A DNA stretch of 64,000 nucleotides from Curtobacterium sp. VKM Ac-2865 (GCF_015350905.1 NZ_JADKRZ010000005.1:186001-250000); one strand, 5' to 3'. Positions 42,903 through 52,582 are shown, counted from the first letter of the stretch. A program made the numbers and translations. The notes: generated by a model from the letters alone, not told the origin.

Positions 42903-44209
42903 GCGCCCGGCGGCCGATCGCGGCGAGCACGGTCCTGCTGGTCGTGGGGAACGTCTTCCCGCCCGCAGCGACGTTCGTCATGGCTCCGTTCCTGGCGCAC
43001 TCGCTCGGTGTCGACGGTCGAGGCGAACTCGCCGCCGTGACGGCACCGTTCCTCCTCGCGCTGTCGATCGGCACGTTCGGCATACCCGACGCCGTGACCC
43101 AGACGATCGCCTCCGGCCGTCGCGTGGCACGCTCCGGGTGGTGGCTCGCCTGGTTGTTGCTCGCCTTCGGCGGGATCGCGGCCCTGGCTGCCGTTACGGT
43201 CGCAGCGCCGCTCATCGTGGGGGCCGACGCCGCCGACCTGACCACCCTCGTGACCGTCGCGACGGCCGCCACTGCTCCCGCGCTCTTCGTCGCGCTCCTC
43301 CGGGGCCGTGCGGCCGGTCGTCATGCGTGGGGCTTCGTGACCGCGGAACGGATCACCGCGGCCAGCGTCAAGATCGTCGGCACGCTGGTGCTGGCCGGCG
43401 TCGGTCGTCTCGACCTCCCCTCCGCCGTGGCCCTCATCGCGTTCTCCCCCGTCGTGGGCGGCGTCGTGTACCTGTTCATGCCGCCCGCGACCCCGCCGAG
43501 CGACACCGCGGCCGTCGTGCACGCGCGCTCGATGATGGGCTTCTCGCTCCGGAGCTGGCTCGGCTCCGCAGCTGGGGTGCTGCTCGTCCGTCTCGACCAG
43601 CTCCTGGTGCTCCCGCTGGCGAGCGCCGAGCAGCTGGGGCTCTACGCCGTGGCGGTGAACGTGGCTGAGGTCCCCGTGATCGTCACCAACGCGGTTCGCG
43701 AGGTGATGCTCTCCAGCGACGCGGCTGACGCGGACGACGTGCGCGTGCCCCGAGTCGCTCGGTCGGCGGCCGCGCTCGCGATCGCGATCGCGATGCCCCT
43801 CGGGGTCAGTGCGCCGTTCTGGGTCCCGGTCGTGTTCGGCGAGGCGTTCACCGCCGCAGTGCCGGTGATGGCCATCTCGATCGTCGCCGTCGTGATCGGC
43901 GTGCCTGGCTCGATCGCGGGGAGCACGCTGACAGCTCGTGGGCGCCCCGAGCTCCGCAGCATGAGCATCACGATCGGGTGCATCGTGAACGTGGTGGCCC
44001 TCCTGGTGCTCGTCCCGGTCCTGGGCGCGGTCGGCGCTGCCACGGCGGCGCTCATCGGCAACGTGCTCTCGAGCAACGGCAGCGTGCGCTGGGCCGCTCG
44101 CCTCACCGGTGCCCGGATGCGTGACTTCTACGCCGTCCGTCCCGCCGACGCGCGTCGCCTCGGCACCCTGGCCATCCGGCTCATCCGACCGACCCTGATG
44201 CGGAGTTGA
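42899..44209 (+). CDS. Wzx-like polysaccharide flippase
   Basis: A 436-residue integral membrane protein of the MOP (polysaccharide transporter) superfamily with about 12 hydrophobic segments, expected to flip the lipid-linked EPS unit across the membrane. The N-terminal VLLVVGNVFPPAATFVMAPFLAHSLGVDGRGELAAV and the central FSLRSWLGSAAGVLLVRLDQLLVLPLASAEQLGLYAVAVNVAE are typical. GTG start at 42899 overlaps the previous stop. Followed by the polymerase gene with 2 bases between stop and ATG. Confidence 0.9.
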   Translation: MSARRPIAASTVLLVVGNVFPPAATFVMAPFLAHSLGVDGRGELAAVTAPFLLALSIGTFGIPDAVTQTIASGRRVARSGWWLAWLLLAFGGIAALAAVTVAAPLIVGADAADLTTLVTVATAATAPALFVALLRGRAAGRHAWGFVTAERITAASVKIVGTLVLAGVGRLDLPSAVALIAFSPVVGGVVYLFMPPATPPSDTAAVVHARSMMGFSLRSWLGSAAGVLLVRLDQLLVLPLASAEQLGLYAVAVNVAEVPVIVTNAVREVMLSSDAADADDVRVPRVARSAAALAIAIAMPLGVSAPFWVPVVFGEAFTAAVPVMAISIVAVVIGVPGSIAGSTLTARGRPELRSMSITIGCIVNVVALLVLVPVLGAVGAATAALIGNVLSSNGSVRWAARLTGARMRDFYAVRPADARRLGTLAIRLIRPTLMRS

Positions 44210-44211
44210 CC

Positions 44212-45486
44212 ATGGAACTGCTCCGTCTGGCCGTCTGGGTGGTGGTCTGTCTCGTCGTCGTCACGACACAGCAGTCGCGGCCGGTGGTGGTCCTCGCCGC
44301 CGTCGTCGCGCTCCGCGTCCTCGTCCCGTCCACGGCCGGAGGGCTCCTCCTCGGGAACTGGGAGGGGAACGCTGCGCTCCACCCGGCGACGGTCCTGCTC
44401 GTCGTGTACTGCGTGTTCGGCCTCCGCGGGCGATGGAACAGCGTGGTCGCCGAGGTGGCACCGCGCCGCGGCTGGTACGCCGGTCTGGCCGTGGTCGCCT
44501 TCCTGCTCGTGGTGCAGGCCGTCGTCGGGAGCGGGCCGACGTCGCTCCTCGGGCTGACCAACGCCGTCCTCGCCCCGATGCTGCTCTGCTTCGTCGCGCG
44601 GACGAGCGAGCACGCCGTCCCCGGGACACTGCGCCGGCTGGCCGTGGTCTTCCTCGGGGTGATGCTCGTCGTCGCGGCCGTGGTCGTCGTCCAGGTCGTG
44701 CTGCGATCCGACCTGCCGTGGGGACTGATCGGCGGTCGGGGGACCTCCGGGATCGTCCAGTTCCGCCCCCGAGGGACGTTGGACAGTCCACTCGACCTCG
44801 GGTTCGCCGCAGCGGTCGCCATCCCGCTGACCTCGTTCATCCACCGTGCCCCGCTCCGACTGGTCGTCGCGCTGATGCTCCTGAGCACGGTCGTCCTCAC
44901 GGCGTCACGGGTACCGACCGCCGTCGCGGTGCTGGGGACCGTCTGGGTGATCGCGCGCTCGACGCGGTCCTTCGTCGCGGTCCTGACGATCGTGCTCAGT
45001 GGTTGCGCAGCCGTGTTCGTGGTCCTGCGCACGTCGATGCTCAGCGGACTGGTCGAACGCGTCACGGGTGACGACGGCAGCTCGTCCTCGGCGCGTGGGG
45101 CGGCAGCGCAGTACATCGTCGAGCACATCTGGGACCACACGTTCATCGGAGGCGGGTGGGGTGCTGCCTGGCAGCTGAAGGGCGACGTCCTCCGCACGAG
45201 TCTCGAGAACTCCTTCGCGATCCTGGCCCTCGACCTCGGCCTGGTTCCGGTGGTCCTGTTCGTGCTCGTCCTGCTGCGTCCCGCGCTCGACGGATCTGCT
45301 CCGGTCGGTGCTCGTCTCGCCGTGGTGGTCGGCGTCTTCCTGGGGTTCTGCTACTCCGGGTTCGCGACGATGTCGGCCGCGTCGACCGTGCTCTGGCTCG
45401 CGCTGGCACTGTGCGGCCAGGCGCTGGTCAGTCGGACACCTGAGTCCGGCCCGCCGCAGCAGGCCGCGCCACGCCACGCCCGCTAG
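44212..45486 (+). CDS. Wzy-like O-antigen/EPS polymerase
   Basis: A 424-residue membrane protein with about 11 hydrophobic segments and a larger outside loop before a Wzy_C/O-antigen-ligase-type segment (HTFIGGGWGAAWQLKGDVLRTSLENSFAILALDLGLVPVVLFVLVLLRPAL). Such proteins polymerise the repeat units outside the membrane. ATG 44212 has GGAG 6 bases upstream; a TTG two codons earlier is possible. Together with the flippase, chain-length kinase and distant initiating transferase it completes a Wzx/Wzy-dependent EPS pathway. Confidence 0.88.
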   Translation: MELLRLAVWVVVCLVVVTTQQSRPVVVLAAVVALRVLVPSTAGGLLLGNWEGNAALHPATVLLVVYCVFGLRGRWNSVVAEVAPRRGWYAGLAVVAFLLVVQAVVGSGPTSLLGLTNAVLAPMLLCFVARTSEHAVPGTLRRLAVVFLGVMLVVAAVVVVQVVLRSDLPWGLIGGRGTSGIVQFRPRGTLDSPLDLGFAAAVAIPLTSFIHRAPLRLVVALMLLSTVVLTASRVPTAVAVLGTVWVIARSTRSFVAVLTIVLSGCAAVFVVLRTSMLSGLVERVTGDDGSSSSARGAAAQYIVEHIWDHTFIGGGWGAAWQLKGDVLRTSLENSFAILALDLGLVPVVLFVLVLLRPALDGSAPVGARLAVVVGVFLGFCYSGFATMSAASTVLWLALALCGQALVSRTPESGPPQQAAPRHAR

Positions 45487-45496
45487 TCTCGACCCC

Positions 45497-46717
45497 GTGC
45501 GCTGGAGTCGAGTGAACTGGCCCTCGGTGGGCTACGTGTCCCTCGAGGACTTCGAGGGGCAGCCGGAGCACGTCGCACGGCTGCTCGAGGACGCCCCACC
45601 GCCCGTCGCAGCCCTCGCCACCGTGCGCTGGACCGACGCCCGGGTCGCGACCCTGCGCAGCGAAGCGGCACATCGGCACGCCTCCGAGGACGCGTCGGAC
45701 GGCGCCGACGACACCGCGACCGACACGGCGGCGATCCCAGGGCACGGCCTGCCCGACCCGGTGGTCGTGCACGCCGAGGTCGTCGTCCGGAACGACGAGG
45801 TGCTCGACACCCCCGACGGGCTCTGGCGGCGCTGGAACCACGCGCGCGTCACCCTGCGCTTCGACGACGCCGTGATCGATCCGCCCGACGTCGACCCGGG
45901 TGCGGTGCTGGCCGGGGACGCCCACATCGCGCGCGGCGAGCTCGACCACGTGGCCGGCGAGGACGCCTGGGAACTCCGACTGCTCGTCTCCCCCGTCGGC
46001 GAGGTCGCGATCCGCTTCCGCGACGCCCAGGTCTCGGTGCGGAGCGTCGACGAGTCCGCGTACGACGTCCTCGGCGACCGCCCGACGCGCGGCTGGCACG
46101 GTCCGGTCCCGGACGGCTGGGTGGAGTGGGCGACCGAGGGGGTCCGTGCCGCGGCGTACGGCGACCTCGGCGGGCTGCACCTGGCTGACGACGCGAGCGA
46201 CGTCGACGACGTCGACCCGCGCTGGGGCTTCGCCCCGCTGCACGCCGCCGCGTGGTTCGACCGGCCCGAGATGCTCGAGGAGCTCCTGCGGCGCGGGGCG
46301 ACGCTCGCCCTGGTCGACTCCGAGGGCCGGACGCCGCTGACGCTGGCGATCGACCGCGACGCCCGGCGGGCCCTCCGCGTGCTGGTGGCGGCGGGCGCCG
46401 ACCTGGAGGCCCGGGACAGCGACGGCAACACCCCGGTCGTCCGCGCTGCATGGGGTGGCCACGCGGAGGTCGTGCGGGCCCTCGCCGCAGCGGGTGCCGA
46501 CGTCCGGGCACGGGGCTCGCGCGGCGTGACGCTGCTCATCGCGGCGGTCGACTCCGCGGACGTCGACACGGTCCGCGCGGTGCTCGCCCTGGACGTCGAC
46601 CGTGCGGGCGTCGACCGCGATGCCGAGGACGACGAGGGCTCCACCGCGGCAGACCGCGCGGGACTCCTCCGCGACGACGCCATCGCCGCCCTGCTCGCCG
46701 GCGACGCCACCGCGTAG
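45497..46717 (+). CDS. Ankyrin-repeat protein, cytoplasmic
   Basis: A 406-residue soluble protein beginning with GTG. The first 240 residues are an acidic beta-rich region of unknown type (ALATVRWTDARVATLRSEAAHR, VVVHAEVVVRNDEVLDTPDGLWRRWNHARVTLRFDDAVIDPP). The C-terminal part has about four ankyrin repeats: GFAPLHAAAWFDRPEMLEELLRRGA, GRTPLTLAIDRDARRALRVLVAAGADLEARD, GNTPVVRAAWGGHAEVVRALAAAGADVRARG and a weaker fourth. It probably mediates protein binding; the partner is unknown. It starts 10 bases after the polymerase stop but does not look EPS-related, so co-transcription may be incidental. Confidence 0.85.
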   Translation: MRWSRVNWPSVGYVSLEDFEGQPEHVARLLEDAPPPVAALATVRWTDARVATLRSEAAHRHASEDASDGADDTATDTAAIPGHGLPDPVVVHAEVVVRNDEVLDTPDGLWRRWNHARVTLRFDDAVIDPPDVDPGAVLAGDAHIARGELDHVAGEDAWELRLLVSPVGEVAIRFRDAQVSVRSVDESAYDVLGDRPTRGWHGPVPDGWVEWATEGVRAAAYGDLGGLHLADDASDVDDVDPRWGFAPLHAAAWFDRPEMLEELLRRGATLALVDSEGRTPLTLAIDRDARRALRVLVAAGADLEARDSDGNTPVVRAAWGGHAEVVRALAAAGADVRARGSRGVTLLIAAVDSADVDTVRAVLALDVDRAGVDRDAEDDEGSTAADRAGLLRDDAIAALLAGDATA

Positions 46718-46801
46718 CGGCCCGACCGGACCCGGCAAGCGACACCGGGGCCGGCCACGGCCGGACCGAGCCGGCGCGACGGACGCGGCACGAGCCTCCC
46801 G

Positions 46802-47986
46802 TCAGACGGTCAGGGCGTTGGCGGACGCGACGCCGCCGTACCAGTGCGCCGACGGCTTCGGGGTGCGCACGAAGGTCTCCCGGTCCCACGACACGAGACC
46901 GAAGGTCGGCCGGAACCCGGAGGCCCACTCGTAGTTGTCGAGCAGCGACCAGTGCTGGTAGCCACGGACGTCGATGCCGTCCTCGATGCAGCGGTGGACG
47001 CCCTCGAGCGCGCCCTGCGTGTAGGCGATGCGGCGGGTGTCGTCCGCGGTGGCGATGCCGTTCTCGGTGACCATGACCGGCACGTGGCCAGACAGCTCCC
47101 AGGCGCTGCGGATACCGGCTGCGGCCGCCTCGGGCCAGAACTCCCAGCCGGTGAGCGTGGTCTCGACGTCGTCAGCGACGGGCAGCGGTCCGTCGGTGCC
47201 GATGAACGTGCGCGTGTAGGCCTGCACGCCGACGAAGTCGTCGCCGGCGGACTGCTCCAGGTACCAGTCGTCGCGCGGGTACCCGTACTCGCGGAGCATC
47301 TCGGCGGAGCCCGGCTGGTCGGACTCCTGGAACGCCTGGGTCGCGATGGTCCACCCGGACTGGAGGCCCGACACCTGTCCCAGGACCTCTCGCGATCGCT
47401 TGTGGCTGGCCAGCAGGGCGTCGGCCACCTGCAGGTCCGGGTTCGGCAGGCCGAAGGCCACCAGGTTCGCTGCGTCCTCGCCGCCGGCGAGCATCGCGGC
47501 GATGTTCGGTTCGTTGATCGTGCAGACGTAGCGGACGCCGTCCTGCACGACGGGGAGCGCGGCCTCGGTGTAGCGGGCGAACAGGTCGGCGGCGTCCGGG
47601 GCGCGCCAGAAGCCGTCGCGTTCGAACCAGCGCGGCACGGTGAAGTGCATGAGGGTGACGATCGGCTCGATGCCGAACTCGTGGCAGGCCTCGACCATGC
47701 GGCGGTAGTGGTCGACCTCGGCGCGGCTGACGAACCCGCGCTCGGGCTCGATGCGGGACCACTCGATGCTGAACCGGTAGGAGTTCAGCCCGAGGTCGGC
47801 GGCGATCCGGATGTCCTCGCGGTAGCGGTGGTAGCTGTCGGCCGCGTCGCCGGAGGGCTCGACGATCGTGGTGTCCGGTTCGTGCTCGTGCACCCACCAG
47901 TTGCTGTTGACGTTGTTGCCCTCGATCTGGTGGGCGGCCGTGGCGGCGCCCCAGAGGAAGCCGTCGGGGAAGTGCAGCGAAGTGAT
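46802..47986 (-). CDS. Beta-glucosidase, GH1, with non-standard start codon
   Basis: A GH1 enzyme of about 394 residues splitting beta-glucosides or cello-oligosaccharides in the cytoplasm. Acid/base Glu in YVCTINEPNI and nucleophile Glu in VMVTENGIA are intact; GYQHWSLLDNYEWASGF near the end closes the aglycone site. The conserved GH1 N-terminus HFPDGFLWGAATAAHQIEG is present, but the frame upstream of it has no ATG, GTG or TTG before an in-frame TGA. The best start is ATC at 47986 (then TSLHFPDGF), with AAAGG 7 bases upstream; CTG 47977 is the alternative. Conventional starts at 47893 would delete the conserved strand. Last gene of the Dpp-type importer operon. Confidence 0.85.
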   Translation of the reverse strand: MTSLHFPDGFLWGAATAAHQIEGNNVNSNWWVHEHEPDTTIVEPSGDAADSYHRYREDIRIAADLGLNSYRFSIEWSRIEPERGFVSRAEVDHYRRMVEACHEFGIEPIVTLMHFTVPRWFERDGFWRAPDAADLFARYTEAALPVVQDGVRYVCTINEPNIAAMLAGGEDAANLVAFGLPNPDLQVADALLASHKRSREVLGQVSGLQSGWTIATQAFQESDQPGSAEMLREYGYPRDDWYLEQSAGDDFVGVQAYTRTFIGTDGPLPVADDVETTLTGWEFWPEAAAAGIRSAWELSGHVPVMVTENGIATADDTRRIAYTQGALEGVHRCIEDGIDVRGYQHWSLLDNYEWASGFRPTFGLVSWDRETFVRTPKPSAHWYGGVASANALTV

Positions 47987-48013
47987 GATGGTGCCTTTCA
48001 GTGGGCGGACGAG

Positions 48014-48886
48014 TCAGTGCTTGCTCAAGAACCGGTCGAAGACCTCGACGGTCCCCTGCGGGTTCTCGATCTGGGGGCCGTGCCAGCTCTCCGGGATCAC
48101 GACGTACTCGGCGCCGGTGTCCTCGGCCATGGTCCGCTGCCACGGGATCGGCCAGGCGGTGTCCCACTCCCCGTGCGTGACGAGGACGGGCAGCCCGGTG
48201 GCGCGGAGTTCGGCGGAGCTGTCGGTGTGGTCCTCGAGGATGTGTCCGCCGGCGACGACGCTCAACGGGCTCGTGGCGTCGAAGCGCTCGCGGACCATGC
48301 GGACGTCGTCGGGGAGCTCCTCGTCGGGGCGGGAGGCCCAGAGCGGGTTCGTCGAGTCGAACAGCTGGCGGAGGTTGCCGGCGGTGTCGTGCAGGATCGT
48401 CAGCTCGGTGACCTTGCGGTAGGGCCAGCCGTACGGCCCGGAGCAGAACTGCACGACGTCGCGGAAGGCGCTCGGGTCCTGGATCGCGGCGGCGCGGACG
48501 ATGACCCCGCCGAGTGAGTGGCCGACCAGGTGCACGGGGGCGCCGTCGTCGAGCAGTCGGGCGACCCGGACGACGTCGGCGGCCTCTTCCTCGAGCGTGT
48601 GGTCCCGGGGCTCCGTCGGCGCCGCCGAGTCGGCCTGGCCACGGCGGCTGATGGCGACCGCGGTCCAGCCGGCGTCACGGAGCAGGGGCATGAAGGTGCG
48701 CCAGTCCTCCTTCGACCCGGTGTACCCGGGGACGACGAGCACGACGCCCTTCGACGGCCCCGACGGGACGACGCGGTAGGCGGTGAGCCGGCCGACGGGT
48801 AGGTCGATGCCGACGACGTCGACGCCCTCGGGCGTGGGCAGGTGGCCGAACGGCGGGACGGTGGGGAACGCGTGCAGGTTCGTCAT
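48014..48886 (-). CDS. Alpha/beta hydrolase, esterase-like
   Basis: A 290-residue alpha/beta-hydrolase fold protein. The nucleophile elbow is VHLVGHSLGGV, the oxyanion region VVLVVPGYTGSKEDWRTFMPLL, the acid THGEWDTAW and the late His in PESWHGPQIE, giving a complete triad. No signal peptide. It sits between the ATPase gene and the GH1 gene in a carbohydrate operon, so a deacetylase or feruloyl-type esterase acting on imported oligosaccharides is plausible, but this is context only. ATG 48886 overlaps the ATPase stop as ATGA. Confidence 0.85.
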   Translation of the reverse strand: MTNLHAFPTVPPFGHLPTPEGVDVVGIDLPVGRLTAYRVVPSGPSKGVVLVVPGYTGSKEDWRTFMPLLRDAGWTAVAISRRGQADSAAPTEPRDHTLEEEAADVVRVARLLDDGAPVHLVGHSLGGVIVRAAAIQDPSAFRDVVQFCSGPYGWPYRKVTELTILHDTAGNLRQLFDSTNPLWASRPDEELPDDVRMVRERFDATSPLSVVAGGHILEDHTDSSAELRATGLPVLVTHGEWDTAWPIPWQRTMAEDTGAEYVVIPESWHGPQIENPQGTVEVFDRFLSKH

Positions 48887-50667
48887 GAGGCCAGTCTGCG
48901 ACGGGGGTTGGGCACGGCGTCCAGCAGCGCGACCGTGTAGTCGTCCTGCGGGTGCTGCAGCACGTCGGCCGTGCGACCCCGCTCGACCACCGCGCCGTCG
49001 TGGAGCACCATGATGTCGTCGGTGATGAGCCGGGCGCTCAACAGGTCGTGCGTGATGTAGAGGAGCGAGACGCCCCACTGCTCGCGCAGGTCCTCGAGGA
49101 GCGCGAGCACCCCGGCGCGGAGCGTCACGTCGAGCATCGAGACCGGCTCGTCGGCGATGATGACCTGCGGGTCACTGGCGAGCGCCCGGGCGATCACCAC
49201 GCGCTGCCGCTGCCCGCCGGAGAGCTGGTGCGGGAGCTTCTGCGCGAACTGCTCCACCGGCGTCAGGCCCACCGTCTCGAGGAGTTCGAGCACGCGGCGC
49301 CGGGCCTCGCGCCCGCGGAGCCCGGTGTAGTTCACGACCGGACGGGTGAGCGTGTACTCGACCGTGTGCAGCGGGTTGAGCGCCGAGTACGGGTCCTGGA
49401 ACACCATCTGCACCTCGGAGCGCAGGTCGCGCATGCCCCGGCGCCCGAGCTTCGCCACGTCGAGGTCGCCGAACCGGACGGTGCCCGAGCTCGGCTTCTC
49501 GACGCCGGTGAGCAGCTTCGCGATGGTCGACTTGCCTGAGCCCGACTGGCCGACGAGCGCGAGGGACTGCCCCGGCTCGAGCGTGAACGACACGTCGCGG
49601 ACGGCCTGCACCGGCTGCTCGCCACGACGAGGTGCTGGGTAGGTCTTGACGAGGTGGTCGACGACGATCGGGTTCCTCGCCGCACTGCGTTCGCGGGAGC
49701 CGACCGTGGCGTGGGAGGTGGTGGCCTCCTGCCGCTTCTCGCCGTGTTCCGCACGGAGCGAGCGGTCCGGGAAGCCCGGCAGCGACACGACCGAAGCGCG
49801 GGGGTCGGCGTAGTGCGACAGGAGCATCTGCGTGTACGGGTCCTGCGGGGCACGGAGCACCTCGCGCGAACCGCCGTCCTCGACGATCCGGCCCTCGTGC
49901 ATGACGAGGACGCGCTCGGTGGCCTCGAGCACGATGCCGAGGTCGTGGCTGATGAGCACCGCCGTGAAGCCCTCGGCGCGCTGCAGCTCGATGATCGTGT
50001 CCATCACCGCGTGCTGCACGAGGACGTCGAGCGCCGTGGTCGGCTCGTCGAACACCATGAGCTGCGGCTCGAGGGACAGCGCGAGGGCGATCGACACGCG
50101 CTGCCGCATGCCGCCGGACAGCTCGCCCGGGAACCGCGCCAGCATCGAGTCGGGCAGCTTCACCTTGCCGACGAGCTCCCGCATCCGGCTGTCCCACCGC
50201 TCACGCGGTACGTGGCCGTGCGCCTTGAAGACGTCGATGAAGTGGTTGCGGATCGTCCGCACCGGGTTGAGCGCGTTCATGCCCGACTGCAGCACCATCG
50301 CGAAGCCGCCCTGGCGCTGCTGGCGGAGCTCCTCGTCGCCGAGGTCGCGGATGTCCTTCCCCGCGAACACGATGCTGCCGCCGTTCGTCCGCGCCGGCGG
50401 CTTCTGCAGCCGGGTCAGCGCGTAGCCGAGCGTCGACTTGCCGGACCCGGACTCGCCGACCAGGCCGACGAACTCGCCCTTCCGCAGGGAGAACGACACG
50501 TGGTCGACCGCCTGGACGGCGGTCTGCCCCGACGACTCGTAGACGACCGACAGGTCGCGGACGTCCAGCAGGACGTCATCAGCGGTGGATCCGCCGGACG
50601 GGAGGCTCGTGGCGGCGCCGGTGGGGGCCTCCAGTCCGGTGGTGGGGACGGGACGTGCGCCGCTCAT
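48883..50667 (-). CDS. Fused DppD-DppF type ABC ATPase of an oligosaccharide/peptide importer
   Basis: A 594-residue protein with two complete ABC domains. Domain 1: Walker A GESGSGKST (71-79), signature LSGGMRQRV, Walker B LMVFDEPTTALD. Domain 2: GQSGSGKST, LSGGQRQRVVIARA, VIIADEPVSMLD. Separate DppD and DppF proteins are more usual; the fusion is common in actinobacteria. The first 30 residues are a low-complexity Gly/Ala/Pro/Thr leader whose DNA (50598-50639) carries arms of the palindromic repeat family. It energises the two permeases upstream in the operon. ATG 50667 overlaps the previous stop. Confidence 0.94.
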   Translation of the reverse strand: MSGARPVPTTGLEAPTGAATSLPSGGSTADDVLLDVRDLSVVYESSGQTAVQAVDHVSFSLRKGEFVGLVGESGSGKSTLGYALTRLQKPPARTNGGSIVFAGKDIRDLGDEELRQQRQGGFAMVLQSGMNALNPVRTIRNHFIDVFKAHGHVPRERWDSRMRELVGKVKLPDSMLARFPGELSGGMRQRVSIALALSLEPQLMVFDEPTTALDVLVQHAVMDTIIELQRAEGFTAVLISHDLGIVLEATERVLVMHEGRIVEDGGSREVLRAPQDPYTQMLLSHYADPRASVVSLPGFPDRSLRAEHGEKRQEATTSHATVGSRERSAARNPIVVDHLVKTYPAPRRGEQPVQAVRDVSFTLEPGQSLALVGQSGSGKSTIAKLLTGVEKPSSGTVRFGDLDVAKLGRRGMRDLRSEVQMVFQDPYSALNPLHTVEYTLTRPVVNYTGLRGREARRRVLELLETVGLTPVEQFAQKLPHQLSGGQRQRVVIARALASDPQVIIADEPVSMLDVTLRAGVLALLEDLREQWGVSLLYITHDLLSARLITDDIMVLHDGAVVERGRTADVLQHPQDDYTVALLDAVPNPRRRLAS

Positions 50668-51605
50668 GCGGTCTTCTCCTTACGGGGCCGCGCGCCCTCG
50701 CGCAGCCGCGGGTTGGACACGGCGTCGACGCCGAAGTTGATCAGGGTGAGGCTCATCGCGAGGAGGGCGATGCAGAGGCCGGGGGCGAACAGCAGGATCC
50801 ACTGGCCGGTGAGCAGCGCATTCGAGTTCTGCGCCCAGTAGAGGATCGTGCCCCAGCTGACGATCGAGGAGTCGCCGAGCCCGAGGAACTCCAGGCCGGC
50901 CTCGGCCAGGATCGCGCTCGTGGCGGCGCCGAAGAAGCTGCCGACGATGAGGCTCGTCATGTTCGGCAGGATCTCGCGGAAGACGATGCGGGTGGCACCC
51001 TCGCCGGAGAACTGCGCGGCCGTCACGAAGTCGCGACCGCGGAGGGACTGCGTCTGGCTGCGCAGGACACGAGCACCCCAGGCCCAGCCGGTGACCACGA
51101 TCACCGCGATGATGACCGCGATGCCGCCGTTCTGCAGGTAGGCCGCGATGACGATCATGAGCGGCAGTCCCGGGATCACCAGGAACAGGTTCACGATGAA
51201 GCCGATGACCTCGGCGACCCAGCCGCGGACGTAGCCCCAGCTGAGGCCGATCGCGACGGCGACGAGCGTGGACAGGATGCCCGCGACCGCGCCGACCATC
51301 ACCGAGATGCGGGCGCCGTAGATCAGTTGCGAGAGGACGTCCTCGCCGGCGGCGGTGGTGCCCATCCAGTGCGCCCAGCTGGCGTCCTCGCTGCGTGGGA
51401 AGCCGTTCTGGCTGGCGCCGTACGGGGCGAGGAGGGGTGCCGCGATCGCCACGACGACGAAGACCGCGAGGATGACGATGCCGATCCGGGCCTTGGTGTT
51501 CGACCAGACGACGCCGAACTGGCGGGCGGCGCTCTTCCACCTGGATGGGGCCTGCTGGTCGGGTGCGTCCTGGGTGCGGACTGCGACGGTTGCGTTGTTG
51601 GTCAT
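50664..51605 (-). CDS. Dpp/Opp-type ABC permease, DppC-like
   Basis: A 313-residue permease with an N-terminal OppC-type segment (IGIVILAVFVVVAIAAPLLAPYGASQNGF), the typical HWMGTTAAGEDVLSQLIYGARISVMVG stretch and the EAA-type loop EGATRIVFREILPNMTSLIVG. It forms the membrane channel with the DppB-like protein. Overlaps both neighbours as ATGA. Confidence 0.95.
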   Translation of the reverse strand: MTNNATVAVRTQDAPDQQAPSRWKSAARQFGVVWSNTKARIGIVILAVFVVVAIAAPLLAPYGASQNGFPRSEDASWAHWMGTTAAGEDVLSQLIYGARISVMVGAVAGILSTLVAVAIGLSWGYVRGWVAEVIGFIVNLFLVIPGLPLMIVIAAYLQNGGIAVIIAVIVVTGWAWGARVLRSQTQSLRGRDFVTAAQFSGEGATRIVFREILPNMTSLIVGSFFGAATSAILAEAGLEFLGLGDSSIVSWGTILYWAQNSNALLTGQWILLFAPGLCIALLAMSLTLINFGVDAVSNPRLREGARPRKEKTA

Positions 51606-52582
51606 CGGCGCGTCCTCGGGTCCAGGACGCCGTAGAGGACGTCCACGATGAAGTTGGCGATGAGCACCGACACGGTGATCATCAGGAAGAGCGCCTGCAT
51701 GAGCGGGTAGTCCTGCCCGATGACGGCGTTGAACAGCAGGTAGCCGATGCCCGGGTAGCCGAACACCTGCTCGACGAGCACCGAGCCGCCGACCACACCG
51801 CCGAGGGCCAGACCGAAGCCGGTCAGGTTCGGCAGGATCGCGTTGCGGGCGGCGTAGCGGATGGCGACGGTGCGACCGCGCAGGCCGTTCGCCTCGGCGA
51901 AGGTCACGTAGTCGTCGCCGAGCGTGTTGATCATCGCGTTGCGCATGCCGATGATCCAGCCGCCGAGGCTCGTCACGAGGATCGTCACCGCCGGCAGGAC
52001 CGCGTGCTGCAGGGCGTCGCCGGTGAACGCGAGGTTCAGCCCGGGGGTGGTCGTCGCCGAGTACGCGCCGGTGGTCGGGAACCAGTGCAGGACGTAGCCG
52101 AGGAAGAACAGCAGGAGCAGCGCCGTCCAGAAGTACGGGAACGTCGACATGAACGACCCCGACAGCGTGGGGAGCGAGTCGAGCCAGGTCCCCCGCTTCC
52201 AGGCCGCCGCGATGCCGATCAGGGTGCCGAGGACGAACGCCAGGATCGTCACGACCCCGACCAGGACGAGCGTGTACGGCAGGGCCTTGCCGACGAGGTC
52301 GCCGACGGGCTGCGGGTAGAACGTGTAGCTCGTGCCGAAGTCGAGGGTGACGACCTGGTGCAGGTAGCTGCCGTACTGGGCCCAGAGGCTGCCGGTCGGG
52401 ACGCCGAGCTGGGCCTCGATGGCCTTCTTGGTGGCGTCGGTGACGGGGCCGTTCTGGCTGAGCTTCGCGAGGGCTGCGTCGCTCGGGCTGCCCGGCATGA
52501 GGCGCGGGAGCACGAAGTTCAGCGTGACCGCGGCCCAGAGGGTCAGGACGAAGAGGACGAGTTTCTGGAGGATGTACTTCAC
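51602..52582 (-). CDS. Dpp/Opp-type ABC permease, DppB-like
   Basis: A 326-residue permease of the DppB family: six hydrophobic segments, N-terminal ILQKLVLFVLTLWAAVTLNFVLPRLMPGSP, and the loop ANGLRGRTVAIRYAARNAILPNLTGFG with GSVLVEQVFGYPGIGYLLFNAV, both family hallmarks. GTG 52582 overlaps the stop of the binding-protein gene as GTGA. Confidence 0.95.
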   Translation of the reverse strand: MKYILQKLVLFVLTLWAAVTLNFVLPRLMPGSPSDAALAKLSQNGPVTDATKKAIEAQLGVPTGSLWAQYGSYLHQVVTLDFGTSYTFYPQPVGDLVGKALPYTLVLVGVVTILAFVLGTLIGIAAAWKRGTWLDSLPTLSGSFMSTFPYFWTALLLLFFLGYVLHWFPTTGAYSATTTPGLNLAFTGDALQHAVLPAVTILVTSLGGWIIGMRNAMINTLGDDYVTFAEANGLRGRTVAIRYAARNAILPNLTGFGLALGGVVGGSVLVEQVFGYPGIGYLLFNAVIGQDYPLMQALFLMITVSVLIANFIVDVLYGVLDPRTRR

